From positions 1,387,440 through 1,451,439 of the forward strand of contig CM019229.1 in NCBI GenBank assembly GCA_009741485.1: a DNA stretch of 64,000 nt, in the 5' to 3' direction. The notes beneath the pieces were generated by a model. It was given only the letters and a program-made list of their open reading frames with translations. It was not told the DNA's origin and did no database searches. The translations under genes and the position numbers were made by a program. Below, piece by piece: positions 48,667 through 59,110 of the stretch (position 1 is its first letter; every line of letters begins with the position of its first letter). The stretch comes from Malurus cyaneus samueli. Its lineage: Eukaryota; Chordata; Aves; Passeriformes; Maluridae.

Positions 48667-51600
48667 CCTGCCGGATGCAAAGCCCAGCTGGGAGGACCTT
48701 GCAGCACCTCCATCAGGAGAATTCCCCAGTCTCCCACAGCAGGACGTGGATTTCCCAGCTCTTACTTTCCTCCCAGGTGAGAGGAGAAGAGGTGCAGGAG
48801 GGGAGGGACAGTGAGGTCACTCTGCCACCAGAATCCAGTGCTGGGCACTCCAGTGAATTCCCAAAGGGCTGGGCACTCCAGCAGCCCCAAACTGCCCCCA
48901 GGGCCCTGGAGCCTTGTCCTGTGCACTGAGAGCAGCCTGGCTGGACCCTCAGCTGTGGGAAGGGCAGGCAGAGGGCTGGGGAGCTCTCCCCTGGCAGAGC
49001 CCGCTGCACTCGTTAGCAGAGTCATTCCTGGGCTGTAACGCAGCAATGAGTGACCATAATTATCATCTCATTAATGCCGTGCTGGTGCTTCAGGAACTCC
49101 AGTTTTATGGCTTGGCCATAAAAGTTGACACTATTGAAAATGTGATTTGCAGGGGCTCTCATCCTGCTTCCTTCCTCTCTGTTTATTTTAGGGAAGGAAA
49201 GATTGGCTGGATGGACTTATCAGACTTCCTACCTCGGGCAACACTTGTGCTCCCTGAAAGATCATCTGGCTAATTGGCTCGATTGTTTGCATACAAATGA
49301 CAAATTCAATAAAATACAATGGGTAATAGAGGGAAGAGTTGTTCTGTGTTTCCATCCCACACCTGACCCCTGCTCAGCTATTGGCGCTGCTCAGGCCTTG
49401 GGTGGCCTAAAAAAAAAATATTTTAGGAATTATTTCTAGAAAACATGGCAATGTGGAGAGCAAAATTGTGTAACCCCATCAGTCAGGGAGGTGAGCTCTT
49501 GTGACAGGGGACAGGGTGGCTGGGGACAGCAGGGACACCACCCTGGGCTCCACGGGGCCACCCCACAGCCCAGCCTCCGCCAAGATGCTGCTCTGAGCTT
49601 TCATCTTTCATCCAGAACCGAACAGATCCGAGTGCTCAGAGGACAAAGGGAAGGGGTCTTCCCCCTGTTCTGTCATTAACACCGCAAGATGCAGGATTTG
49701 GTTTTGTTCTTGTACAAACCCTTCAAACGAGGCCTTTGGCCTCCCACACCCCTGTCCTGCATCTCTGTGGGCTCAGTGCTCTTGTCCTGGGGGTCACTGT
49801 CCATGTCCACCTGCAGAGCCCCTCGCTGTGCTATGGGCCACCCCTGGCCTCTGTGACATGTCCCTCCCATGGAGCAGGAATGTCACCAGCACCTGGACAG
49901 CTCAGCTGGGACTTTGGTCCAGTCTTGACCACTTCCAGAGACCCCTCCTTCCCTGGGGCTGTTTTGTGCCATGCCAGCTTTACCATGAGCCCATCGGTGC
50001 TGCTGTCCCTGGCTTTGTCCCCTGGTGCTACCAGGAAGGTCTGGCTCCATCACCATCCCAGCTGTTCTTCCCAAAGCTGCAAGTGCTGTTCTGTCCCACC
50101 CCTCTCCATCCATCCATGGCCACCTCTGCAGGGCTCCCTCTGAGCTCCCCACAGCCCTCTGAAGCTGGTGGAGGGAACAGGGGACAAAACTGGACAGGCT
50201 TCTCCAAGGATCCCATGTGGAGCCCAGGAGCTCCATCCCAGAGCCCAGCAGGGCTGGTTTGGCCCAGGAGCTCCATCCCAGAGCCCAGCAGGGCTGGTTT
50301 GGCCCAGGAGCCAACTTCCAGCACGTGAGCCCGTGGCCCTGGGAGGTTTGTTTGGGGTTCTGTCACCCATGGAAGCCGTCCCCTGGCCCAGGAGCAGCAG
50401 TTCCACCTGCTTGTCTTTGTCTAGGAAATCACCTTAGGGACGACAGGGCTGCTCCCCCAAGGAGCTGACGCATGGCCTGGGTGGAACTTTCCATGAGGAG
50501 CCTGAAGTAATTGAACGTGTGGCCTGGAATAATTGTCCCATTAGTTCTGCAAGGGACAAGGAATCATTTGCAAATGGCTCCTGTGCAAACACTCCCTCCA
50601 GAGCCCCCACCTGCTCCTGCCTGGCTCTTCTCCCTCTCCCCCATCCCTCCACCTCTCCCTCTGCCACGAGAGGAAGGGAGGGAGAGTGGGGGATCCCAGA
50701 TTTGTCCAAGGTGAGGACCCCAATCACCACCTCCATTCCTGTTTGTGCCCTGTGCACAAAGGGGAGGGGGCAGCTGGCACAGGATCCCTCTGAGGAGCAC
50801 ATTCCCCCTGTCCCCTCCCTGTGTCCCAGCCCTGCTCAGCCACAAAAGAAAGCGTTTTCCACCGTCCTTCCCTCCAAGCCTCAGGGCTGGCTGCACTCAG
50901 CATCACCGCTCTCCTTCCGCAGCTCGGGGGAATGTGTGAGCAAAAATGACCTCATGCAGGGGAGAATCAGAAAATGAGCCATGAGAGGGACGTAACAATG
51001 CTTCCCGAATGAGCTGGAGGCACTCAGGGGACTGGGAGCACCACTGCATTTCCTGCCCTGGCACCCACCCAGCCAAGCTGCCTTTGTGTCCTTGACAGAA
51101 GCCTCTGAGTCTGATTTTATTTTTACTTCAGGAGCCTTTTACTTTCCCTGTATTTGCTCCCTTGCACTGTTTAGGAGGGACATGGCCAATACCACCTTCA
51201 GGGCTTGGTGGCACTGGTACTCCCAAAGATGCTCTGGAAGGGCATCACTGTCAGTGGTACCCTGGGCATCCCCTCACCCATCCCACCCAGCTCTTCTGGT
51301 CACCATCAGGATGGACAAGAGCCCTCAAACAGCTCTGTGTACCCTCTGGCCTTTATCACACCCAGAGGATGCCAAAGTCCCCAAACAATCCCAGACCAAG
51401 CCCGACCTCCATCCCCGCCGTGCAGACGACTGGGCTGGATCTCCAGACGGCTCCTGAGCACCTCAGACACCCAAATTAGACCTCAGGGTGCTCCTGATAA
51501 GCCTCAGTAGCTCTGAGCAGGGTGCAGGGACTCTCACAGCAGCCCAGCTGTTTACTCCAGCCAGGGAATTCTTGTGTCGGTGGTTTCAGTATCAAACTGC

Positions 51601-54600
51601 TGAGCTGTGTTTAGTCTGTGGCTGGAAAGCAGCCTCGCTTCTATTCTGAGAATATTTGTCTAATCAGGGGTCGAAGGAAGGATTTTGTTCAGGGGAAAGT
51701 TCTGTTTATTTGGGTACGTTTATCCTCCAGGATGGGTGCCTTGGAAAAGCCCAGCAAAGGCTGAGCAGTGCTGGTGTGTTTCAGGGCACAGGGCACACCT
51801 GTAAAAGGAGCAAACATTTATTTCTGTAGAAATAAGAAAAAAGCTTTAATGCTCCCGGCATCCAACCAGCTCTGGAACAAGGCTCCTCACAGCCCAGGTG
51901 CTGCAGATGCTCACCTGGGGTGGCAACGCTCCTCATTCCTTTCTCCTGATAAACCTTCATCCCAGGGGTGCTCAGCAGCTCGAGCTGCCTTTTCCTGGGG
52001 CTGCCACCTTCAGAGTCCCCTTTGCTTTTGTAAATCCCAGGTGACCCCAGCACCCCTGCCTGGCTGCCACGTCAGGAAGCTGATGGAACACGGGATTGAG
52101 GGACACCTGAAGGGCCAAGGCCATCACTTGGGACAGGTGAGACATTTTCCAGCTTCTCCAAGTACTTCTGGTTCATCCCAACCTCCCCATCCTTGAGCAT
52201 GTGAGGGAACCATCATGTTCAACCCAGGACCTTGGGACATTTTACCTTTCTCAAGCAAAGAATCACATTAGTTTTTGAACCTTTCAGCCCTTTCTGGGGA
52301 CAATTCCCATTTTCCCACAAAAATCCTTCCCCTGGGGAGCTTTGCCTCCAGCTGGCTGAGCTTTGTCCCAGGGATGAACCCGGAGCACCTCAGTGCACTT
52401 TGCCCTGTTTGCACACAACAAACACAGCCGAGCTGTGACTATTTGCAACTCAGCAACGGCTCATTTTTAGCCCAGAGACAAACCCTCGTTATCTGCTGAG
52501 ATAAGGCCCTCCCTATTTTGGAAGGCACCAGGTTCCACATTGGGAAATTCCCTTTGGCTGTGGCACCACGATGTCCAAAGGCAGCTCCTCCCCAGATCCC
52601 TGAGCTCGGGATGAGCCTGGGACAGGCAGCAGCTCCTGCTGTCACCCCTCCTGCCCTGGGTGGCTTCAGCACAGGAATGGCCACTTCTCATCCCCTAGGG
52701 CCACCCCCAGCCAGGTGACCCCGTCATGATTCCATCATTGCCACTGTGGGAATGGCCCTCCAGCAGCTCCACTTGGGCTGAGGCTGTCCCTCAAATGAGG
52801 AATTAGAAACACCACAAATTCTCATTCCCATCACTCAGGCTTGTGGCATAGGCACGGACAAGGCAGGAATATCTTGGCGTGATTGGATTTTGTCCTAAAC
52901 ATCTGATTTTGTGCTAAATAAGAGCATTTCTGCTCCACTTCTGTTTGTGTCACAAGTTCAGTGTCCCTGTAAGAGTCCCCGTATCCCCTCAAGGACGCGG
53001 GGCTGTGTTTCCACCCCAATAAACATCCCCCAGGCCAAACCCCCTCCATGGGCTGCCCTCCCTCACCCAGCTCCCATCCAGGTGCTCCAAGCTCCTCACA
53101 GCTCGGAGATGCAGCTCCAGCCCCTCTCCTGCACAGGGAGGTCACAGCTGTGGCTTGTGTCACCACAGAGCCCATGACAAGACCTGAGTCCCTTCTGAGG
53201 TCTGTCCTGCTGCAGGGCGCACTGGCCATCCCAGGAGAACACGGGACGAGCCCGTGGCATTCCCGGCTGCCCGAAGCCCTGTCTTTCCAGGGAACTGAGC
53301 ATCTCCAGCACGTGGGAGAGGTGTTTGCCCAGTGACTCACGCCAGCCTGGAACCCAGCAATAAATTCTCTTACAGCGATAACCCAGCTCCTGCCACTCAC
53401 CCAGGGCTATTGCCACCTTCCCAGGTCCCAGTGCCTTTGTCCCCGGCCGGGATCAGAGCCCAGCACCAGATCTCCACCCCACACATCCCCTGGCAGCTCC
53501 AGCTCTCCCTGCCTGCCTGAGCCAGGGTCATTCGTGGAAGGAAGGCAGGATTTAAGGTCCAAATGCCGCATGGTGATGGGGTTGGAATGCTCCTTGGGAT
53601 GCACCAGAGCCGCTGGAGCTGTACTCAGGGCAGCGAGAAGGGAATAGCAGGGACTGAGCTGCCCAGTGCCCCCAGAGCCCCCTGAGGCTGCCCCAGTGAG
53701 CTTGGGGACAGGGACAAACGAGGGCAGCAGTGAAGGGACCCCGCTGTAGGTTTCCTAACATTGATGGTTTGGGATGGAGCAAGGGGAGCTCAGGAGAGTA
53801 TGGAGGATGGAGAGAGGGAAGTGCAAGAAAATCTGTGTTGAGTCCAGAGATGAAGGGAAACCCTCCCAGCTGGGAAGAACAGGAGATGAAGGCTCTGGGC
53901 AGTGCCAGGAGGAGGATCTGGCTTGGAGGAGGCGACTGGGAAGGGGCACCCACTCCCCCAGTCCCAGCAGCTCTGGGGTCAGTGGCTGGGTCACCACTGG
54001 GACACCATGCATGGCCCTTGACCCTGGGGTGCCACGAGAATCCCCAGAGAGCAACCAGGCACCAGCCTTGCTGTCCCAGCCAAGCCCTGAGCAGAGCCCC
54101 CAGCTCAGTGTCCCCAGCTGGCATCCCCTGCTGCGTTTCAAGAGGAAAAAACCCAGAAGAAAGGGAACCTGCTGGGGAGAGCTGTGCTCAGATGGGACTG
54201 CTGGGGCAGCCACACCACCACCTTGGGCCCCATCACCATAGCCCAGCACGGCCCTGTGACAACACAAACACACCGCTGAGCCATCCAAGGCTGACCACAA
54301 CCAAGGTGACACTTCAGGTGCCAAACACCCTATGAGCAGCCTTCATAAAACATTCACATCCCAAACCAGAGCACTGTGGGCAAGAGCAGCCCTGCCAAGC
54401 CGTGCACAGACCGGGAGCAGATTTTTGTTGCTGCTTTTGGTGTGTCCCCAGAGGGACCTGGAGCTGCAGGAGGTCACCGAGGGTTCGGCCATTTCTGTGG
54501 TCAGAGGTTTGTGCCCTGCTGTGTTTGACAGCGACCGCTGTCCTTGGGAACAGGCTCCTTTTGGGCAAAACTCCATTGCTACATCCAGACCTGGCCTCAG

Positions 54601-54744
54601 GAGCATCTGGCAGCTGCTCCATGGTAAAAAACAGCTCAGAAATTCACCGAACCAGAATTTCCCTTCTTCAGCCATGCAGCAACAAGATTTTACAGCACTC
54701 AGCAAGGCCGGGGCTGACAAACACGGCACGAACAAAAGGCAGCT
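48667..54744. other. Mostly unique sequence downstream of RGS3
   Basis: No supported gene. 49,030-49,330 resembles a conserved enhancer. 50,223-50,315 holds a 40-bp unit in 2.3 copies. The remainder is ordinary G/C-rich intergenic DNA with many meaningless open frames. Confidence 0.45.
50223..50315. repeat. 40-bp tandem repeat, 2.3 copies
   Basis: Units begin CCCAGGAGCTCCATCCCAGA and end GCAGGGCTGGTTTGG. Copies start at 50,223 and 50,263, with a partial copy at 50,303. Confidence 0.95.
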
Positions 54745-54764
54745 ACAAGAACTGATATTCTCCT

Positions 54765-54770
54765 TTTATT
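54765..54770 (-). terminator. RGS3: Predicted RGS3 poly(A) signal AATAAA
   Basis: On the minus strand the sequence reads GGTAAATAAAAGGAG, containing AATAAA at 54,770-54,765, about 1.02 kb past the stop codon. It is the only AATAAA I found on that strand between the stop and this point. Confidence 0.65.
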
Positions 54771-55207
54771 TACCTATGACCATGACAATGCAGTTGTTTT
54801 TCTAGCTGCAGAGATGCTTTGCACTGTAAACTGGGAGGCGGGCAGCGCATCCCGCCCTGCCAGGGCCAGCAGGAATCCCCGCTTCCCGAAACACAGCATT
54901 GTTATCCGGAGTCAGGAGGGGAGGGCGGCCGCACACGGAGCCGCGTTTCCCCACGGCCGCCCCCTCCATCGTCAGGGATCGAGATATGGATATTTACAGC
55001 AGGCTCCCCCGGCGGCCCGCTGCCAGGGAACGGGTCTGGCACGCACAGCCCGCTACCTCACAAAACCTACACACCCGCAAAAAGAAACAGCATCCGCTCC
55101 GCCGGAGAGCGTGGCCGCGACACACACAAATATTGCACTTGTAACTGAGAACGGGGAGGGACACAGGGGCTCCTAGCGCACAGCAACGTGTCCGGCTACA
55201 GGAGGGC

Positions 55208-55217
55208 AATAAATAAA
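55208..55217 (-). promoter_or_regulatory. AU-rich element in the RGS3 3' UTR
   Basis: The minus strand reads TTTATTTATT, which contains the nonamer UUAUUUAUU in the RNA. It lies about 570 bases after the stop, in otherwise G/C-rich UTR. This nonamer is a known mRNA-destabilising element bound by TTP/HuR-type proteins; its function here is inferred. Confidence 0.55.
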
Positions 55218-55710
55218 CCAGGGGGGGAGGGCACGAGGGCGCTTTGCACACCTCCAGCGCAGGGGCAGGACCTCCAGCTCCCGGGGCACCCACCACCAGC
55301 TCCTGCTAGAGCTGCTCCGGGGCAGCTGGGAGGCACGGGGAAGCACAGCAGCGTCCTGGGGATGCTCCAGTTCCAAGGCTTTGATCCGGGGCGATGTTGG
55401 TGGCGGTGCCGTCGTCCCCTCGCCAGAGCCCTGCGCAGGAATCGCCCTCCTCGCCGAGCTGGGCTGGCTATCCACCTTCCAGCGACGCTCACGGCTGGGG
55501 CAGGTGCTTCACAGTAGTCTCGTGGGAGCTTCCCTCCTGGCTAAATCCGTGCCGGGGCCACCCCGACGGCGTCGTACCAGCGATGGTGAGACGGGGTGGT
55601 GCAGCAGTACCAGCCTGCTCGGCCTCTGGGTGCCCTCGGCCCCGAGCTCGGTGCCTTCAGCCCCCCTATGTCCATACAGCCTGGGGGCACCGGCGGGACA
55701 GCGAGCTCCC

Positions 55711-55713
55711 NNN
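55711..55713. other. Three-base N gap
   Basis: Three Ns inside the predicted 3' UTR. The same seven bases, AGCTCCC, sit immediately on both sides (55,704-55,710 and 55,714-55,720). Confidence 0.99.
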
Positions 55714-55790
55714 AGCTCCCAGGAAGGCCTCCACTGCCCAATTCCATGTAAACACACAGCTCCCAGCCTGCCCCGAGACTGTCCTTGGGC

Positions 55791-55976
55791 CTACAGCGGA
55801 GAGCTGCCTTTCTTCTGGTTGATTATGTCCAAGTAGAGGTCGGAGCGAAGGAAGCGGGGGTACGAGTCCTTCTCCATGAGCCCGTAAATCCTCTTCTGAG
55901 CCAGGTCGAAGCAGCTGCGGGTGATGTTCTGCAGGTTCTCCTTGGTGTGCTCCCGTGTGTAGGAGTCCAGGTTGAC
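55791..55976 (-). CDS. RGS3: RGS3 terminal coding exon 5
   Basis: 186 bases including the TAG stop at 55,793-55,791. It encodes the last 61 residues, from [15 protein letters not shown] to NQKKGSSPL. It contains Asn151, and the [16 protein letters not shown] helix with Asp186, Ser187 and Arg190, which in RGS4 contact the alpha subunit and stabilise the transition state. The acceptor is gcccacag|GTC, phase 0. Confidence 0.95.
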   Translation of the reverse strand, partial: VNLDSYTREHTKENLQNITRSCFDLAQKRIYGLMEKDSYPRFLRSDLYLDIINQKKGSSPL

Positions 55977-58290
55977 CTGTGGGCACAGAGACAAGGCTGG
56001 TGAGCTGCTGCCCAGGTGGCCACCAGCCAGGGAGCCACACCCCAGCGTGGGAACAGCCCTCACCTCTTTGCAGGACTGGATGGCAATGTACTCAGCGAAA
56101 ATCTTCTTGGCCTTGGAGACCATCTTGGACTGGGATTTGATCTTCTTGAACTCCTCACAGGCCAGCCAGAACTCCAGGTTCTCCTCACTGAACTCGGTGC
56201 GCAGGAAGGCCCTGAAGGCAGCGAGTCCATCTGTGGGGACAGGGACACGGCTCTACTCCTGCTCACACACAGGGACAGCCCCACAACACCCTCAGCTCCC
56301 ACAGAGCTGCAGCCCAAACCCCTCCCTGCACTGCCCCTGAAGACCCTTGTGCAAACAGGCAGAGATGGTGGTGCCAGGCCAGCACAGCAGCACAGCCCAT
56401 CCGTGTGCTGAATCCACAGCCTCAGCCCGGCTGCAGCACCGAGAGACACCAGGGAGGCTGGGCTGGAGCAGGGACAGCAATGGGGACAGGACCCCCTGGC
56501 CATCCCCACAGGCTGGATGTGGATGGGGTGCCTGAGAAGGGCAGTCTTCTCCCAGCTTCAGAACGGGGGAGTTCTAAAGCAGCTCCTGCTCCAAGGCCCC
56601 TCTGCAAACCGGGCACAGACACAGACACTGCTTCCTCCTCCTCCTCCCCAAACTGGGGGCTGCAGCCCCGACCCGCAGCTCTCCCCTCCACCGGTTCCCA
56701 CGTCCCCCCCGGGCCAGGCAGGAGCAGAAGGGGTGCAGGATGGGCTAATTTCCCTTTGAGTATCCCCAAAGATCGGAAGGGATTAACAGAGGAAATCCCA
56801 GCTTGATCCAGGCACGTGTCTGGCTATTCCCCTGGCAGCACACACAAGTGCAAGGGATGCACACACACTCACATTTGTGCAGCAGCAGCTTCTCCAGAGA
56901 GTCCCCCCACTTGAGCGCTTCCTCGGGAGTGGGCCTGCAGAGAAAGGACGGCATGTTGGCCAAGCTCAGCACAGAAAGCTGCTTTTGCTGCCTGCTAAGC
57001 ATTTCCAGAGGATCAAAAGCCAGGCTGTGTGCCCAGCACGGCTGCTCCCAGCTCCCAAATCAGCCTCCTGCAAAATGTTTCCAGAGGATAAAGCCACGCT
57101 GTGTGCGCGGTGGGGCCGGCCCTGGCTCCCACCTCAGCGCTGGCGCTGTGGGAGCAGCTGAAGGCAGAGCCAGGCTCTGCCCCAGGCAGCACCACAGCAG
57201 CTCTGCCAGAAGGAAACTGCTGCCTTTAGGCTGGCAGGAGGAAAATCCGACACCGTGAGGTCTGTGCGGGCTGCTGTGGCACTTGGGGTGTCTGAGGAGG
57301 AGTTGGAAAAGCTCCAGGTGATGCCCAGGAGCTGTGGGAAGTGGGTTTGCAGCTGCCCCGTTCAAGCAGATGGAGGAGCTGCCAGGAGCAGGAGTAGGGA
57401 GGGCTCGTCTCCAGCTGCTGGAGCATCTCCAGAGCAAAGTGGTTTTTCAAACCATCCTCTGGCCAGTTAAAGTTCCATGTACAGGCACTGGGAGAACAGT
57501 GCCATCAGGTAAATTTCCAGCCCAAGCTGCTGCCGTGCCACTGCCCAGGCAGGACCTCTCACCCTCCAGCAGCAGATTTTCAGCCAAAAAAAATGTTTCC
57601 AATGCTCCTCCACATCCAAAAACTTTGTTCAACGCTTCCCCAAATGGGGAGAACCCAGCTTCCTGGGAGGTGAGGAGACAACAGCTCATCCCAAGTCTGC
57701 ACAGTCCCGATCCCCATAGCCCCGATCCCCACAATCCTGACCCCCACGGTCCCTGATCCAATGTCCCCGATCCCCCAGGCCTGATCCCCCGGTCCCCGAT
57801 CCGAGTCCCCGATCCCCGCGGTCCCCGAATCCCGAAGTCCCCGATCCCCGCGGTCCCCGAATCCCGAAGTCCCCGATCCCCGCGGTCCCCGAATCCCGAA
57901 GTCCCCGATCCCCGCGGTCCCCGATCCTCACCATACCCGATCCCCACGCCACCCGTTCGCAGCACCTACTTGAGAGATTTGAGGACTTTGTCCAGTTTGC
58001 CGGAGGGGTTGGCCCCGGGGGACTCATTCCGCCGCCGAAATATCCCCAGCCGGTTCTTCATGTCCTTGGCTCTAGAGAGAAGAGCGAGTGTGAGCGGGCG
58101 GCCGGGGGTACGCGGGGCAGCCCGGCTCGGAGCCTCCGGCAGCCGCGTCCCGCCCGTCCGCGCCCGCCACCTACTCCTTCATGGTGTGCCGGCGCTGCAG
58201 CGAGCCCGTGTGCGGCCTCTGCACCGCCAGCAGCATCTCCGCGTGGAACTCGAGCGGCTGCGGCTTGGACAGGTCGCGGAAGAAGGGCAT
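55791..58290 (-). CDS. RGS3: RGS3 short isoform: regulator of G-protein signalling 3, five coding exons, 210 residues
   Basis: Joining 58290-58175, 58071-57970, 56934-56873, 56230-56064 and 55976-55791 gives one open frame of 210 residues ending in TAG. Every intron is GT/AG, with phases 2, 1, 1 and 0. The protein has a basic N-terminal segment ([10 protein letters not shown] near residue 50), then an RGS domain from about residue 79 to 200. RGS proteins are GTPase-activating proteins for Gi- and Gq-class alpha subunits, acting at the cytoplasmic face of the plasma membrane. Contact residues known from RGS4 are present: Glu110-Asn111 in SEENLEFW, Asn151 in VNLDS, and Asp186, Ser187 and Arg190 in [10 protein letters not shown]. 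The C terminus NQKKGSSPL resembles the RGS3 tail rather than RGS4, 5, 8 or 16. RGS3 is assigned from that tail, the [10 protein letters not shown] segment and the [10 protein letters not shown]-terminal exon. I see no frameshift or missing key residue. Confidence 0.95.
56064..56230 (-). CDS. RGS3: RGS3 exon 4, core of the RGS domain
   Basis: 167 bases giving residues 94-149, from [13 protein letters not shown] to YIAIQSCKE. It contains the Glu-Asn pair of SEEN that contacts the switch regions of the G-protein alpha subunit and the WLACEEFKK helix. The acceptor is ccccacag|AT and the donor is AAAGAG|GTGAGG. The segment [17 protein letters not shown] is a strong RGS-family signature. Confidence 0.95.
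56873..56934 (-). CDS. RGS3: RGS3 exon 3, start of the RGS domain
   Basis: 62 bases encoding [20 protein letters not shown], flanked by acceptor ctctgcag|G and donor AAAT|GTGAGT. It corresponds to the first helices of the RGS fold (residues about 74-93). The neighbouring intron sequence has no conserved reading frame, and only this exon keeps the phase-1 to phase-1 frame. Confidence 0.93.
57700..57935. repeat. 32-bp minisatellite in RGS3 intron 2
   Basis: GATCCCCGCGGTCCCCGAAT plus CCCGAAGTCCCC, three exact copies from about 57,805, preceded by degenerate CCCGATCCCC units. It ends about 35 bases from the exon 2 donor. Confidence 0.93.
57970..58071 (-). CDS. RGS3: RGS3 exon 2, common to all isoforms seen here
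   Basis: 102 bases completing one codon, then 33 codons ([11 protein letters not shown]..., [10 protein letters not shown]...), then two bases of a lysine codon. The acceptor is tctctctag|A and the donor is CTCAA|GTAGGT. This is the exon to which three different upstream exons can splice in phase 2. The basic stretch resembles the amphipathic membrane-targeting region of small RGS proteins; that role is inferred from the family. Confidence 0.93.
58175..58290 (-). CDS. RGS3: RGS3 coding exon 1 of the short isoform (alternative first exon)
   Basis: Encodes residues 1-38 plus two bases of codon 39, starting [10 protein letters not shown] and ending LQRRHTMKE. The donor reads GAAGGA|GTAGGT. The last nine residues match the end of the known mammalian RGS3 short-isoform first exon, while the upstream part differs from the mammalian start I recall. 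The ATG is the first in this frame downstream of two TATA-like sequences (58,418-58,411 and 58,608-58,599) inside a CpG-rich block, which is why I chose it. Confidence 0.88.
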
Positions 58291-58598
58291 GGTTGCGGGG
58301 ACAGCCCGGGCGGCGCAGCGGCTCCGCCGGACTCTGGGGCGCTCTGCCGCCCGCTCCCGCCCGCAGCGGCCAGCGCGCAACGGGAAGTGGGAGGGCTCAG
58401 CCCGGGGAGCTTTAAATGCGCCGTGGGACGGCCCGGGGAGCGTGCGAGGAAAGGTTGTGTCAGCCCCGCCGCCGGCTGGGACGGCTCTGCCGTTGCTGGG
58501 GAAACTTGAGGAAAGGTGGAAAAATCAGCGCCGGGGCGGATAGTGGGGCCTTTCAAGAGACGGCGGGGAAAAATAATCGCAGTCAGGATTTACGAGGG

Positions 58599-58608
58599 CT
58601 ATTTATAG
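58599..58608 (-). promoter_or_regulatory. TATA box / MEF2-type site upstream of RGS3 short-isoform exon 1
   Basis: CTATTTATAG is a perfect match to the MEF2 consensus YTAWWWWTAR, and its reverse strand CTATAAATAG is a canonical TATA box. It lies 309 bases upstream of the exon-1 ATG within CpG-rich DNA. A second TATA-like CATTTAAAG sits nearer the ATG at 58,418-58,410. Either could set the start. Confidence 0.5.
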
Positions 58609-59110
58609 AGCGCAGGCATCCCGGCAAGGTTGCGGGGCCGGCGGCGGGGCGGAGCGGACTGAGGAGCGGAGCGCTGCCCTGTGTCCCCCCCGCGTGGGCA
58701 CCCACACATCACCCACGGGTGCTCCCGTCTCCGCTGCCAGGACGGGGACATTTCCATGGCCGTGGGGACGTTTCCTTAAGGGGGTGGTCGGGACTGGCAG
58801 CGCGGGGCATTGGGGCAAAAACGCCCCACTCTGTCACCCCTGCACGGGTCCCCCCGCCCCAGCATCCCTGTACAGACAGACTGACGGACACACGGGGTTG
58901 GCGGCTGCCCAGGGAATTGGCAGCAGCACGAAGCAGGGCAGATTTTTGGGAAGCGCGGTGGGAAAAGGAGCCCCCCCGGAGCAGCCGCCGGGCCCGGGCA
59001 GGGACGGGACGCGCGGGCGGTGCTGCCCCCGTGTGGCACAGCGCGGGCACTGCACCCGGGCACGGCGGGACCGGGACGGAGCCACCCAGGGACGGACGGT
59101 ACCGAACGCC

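Larger units (their letters stand above)
54745..55790 (-). other. RGS3: RGS3 3' untranslated region (predicted)
   Basis: Continuous with the terminal coding exon, running from the stop codon to about 20 bases past the first good poly(A) signal on this strand. No open frame of note. It includes an AU-rich nonamer and a three-base assembly gap. The 3' limit is predicted from the signal only. Confidence 0.65.
57960..59110. promoter_or_regulatory. CpG-rich promoter block over RGS3 exons 1-2
   Basis: CpG dinucleotides are dense and not depleted, especially 58,020-58,560, in contrast to the CpG-poor 3-54 kb interval. The block covers exon 1, the TATA/MEF2-type site and more than 500 bases upstream, and fits an unmethylated promoter island. 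Confidence 0.6.
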
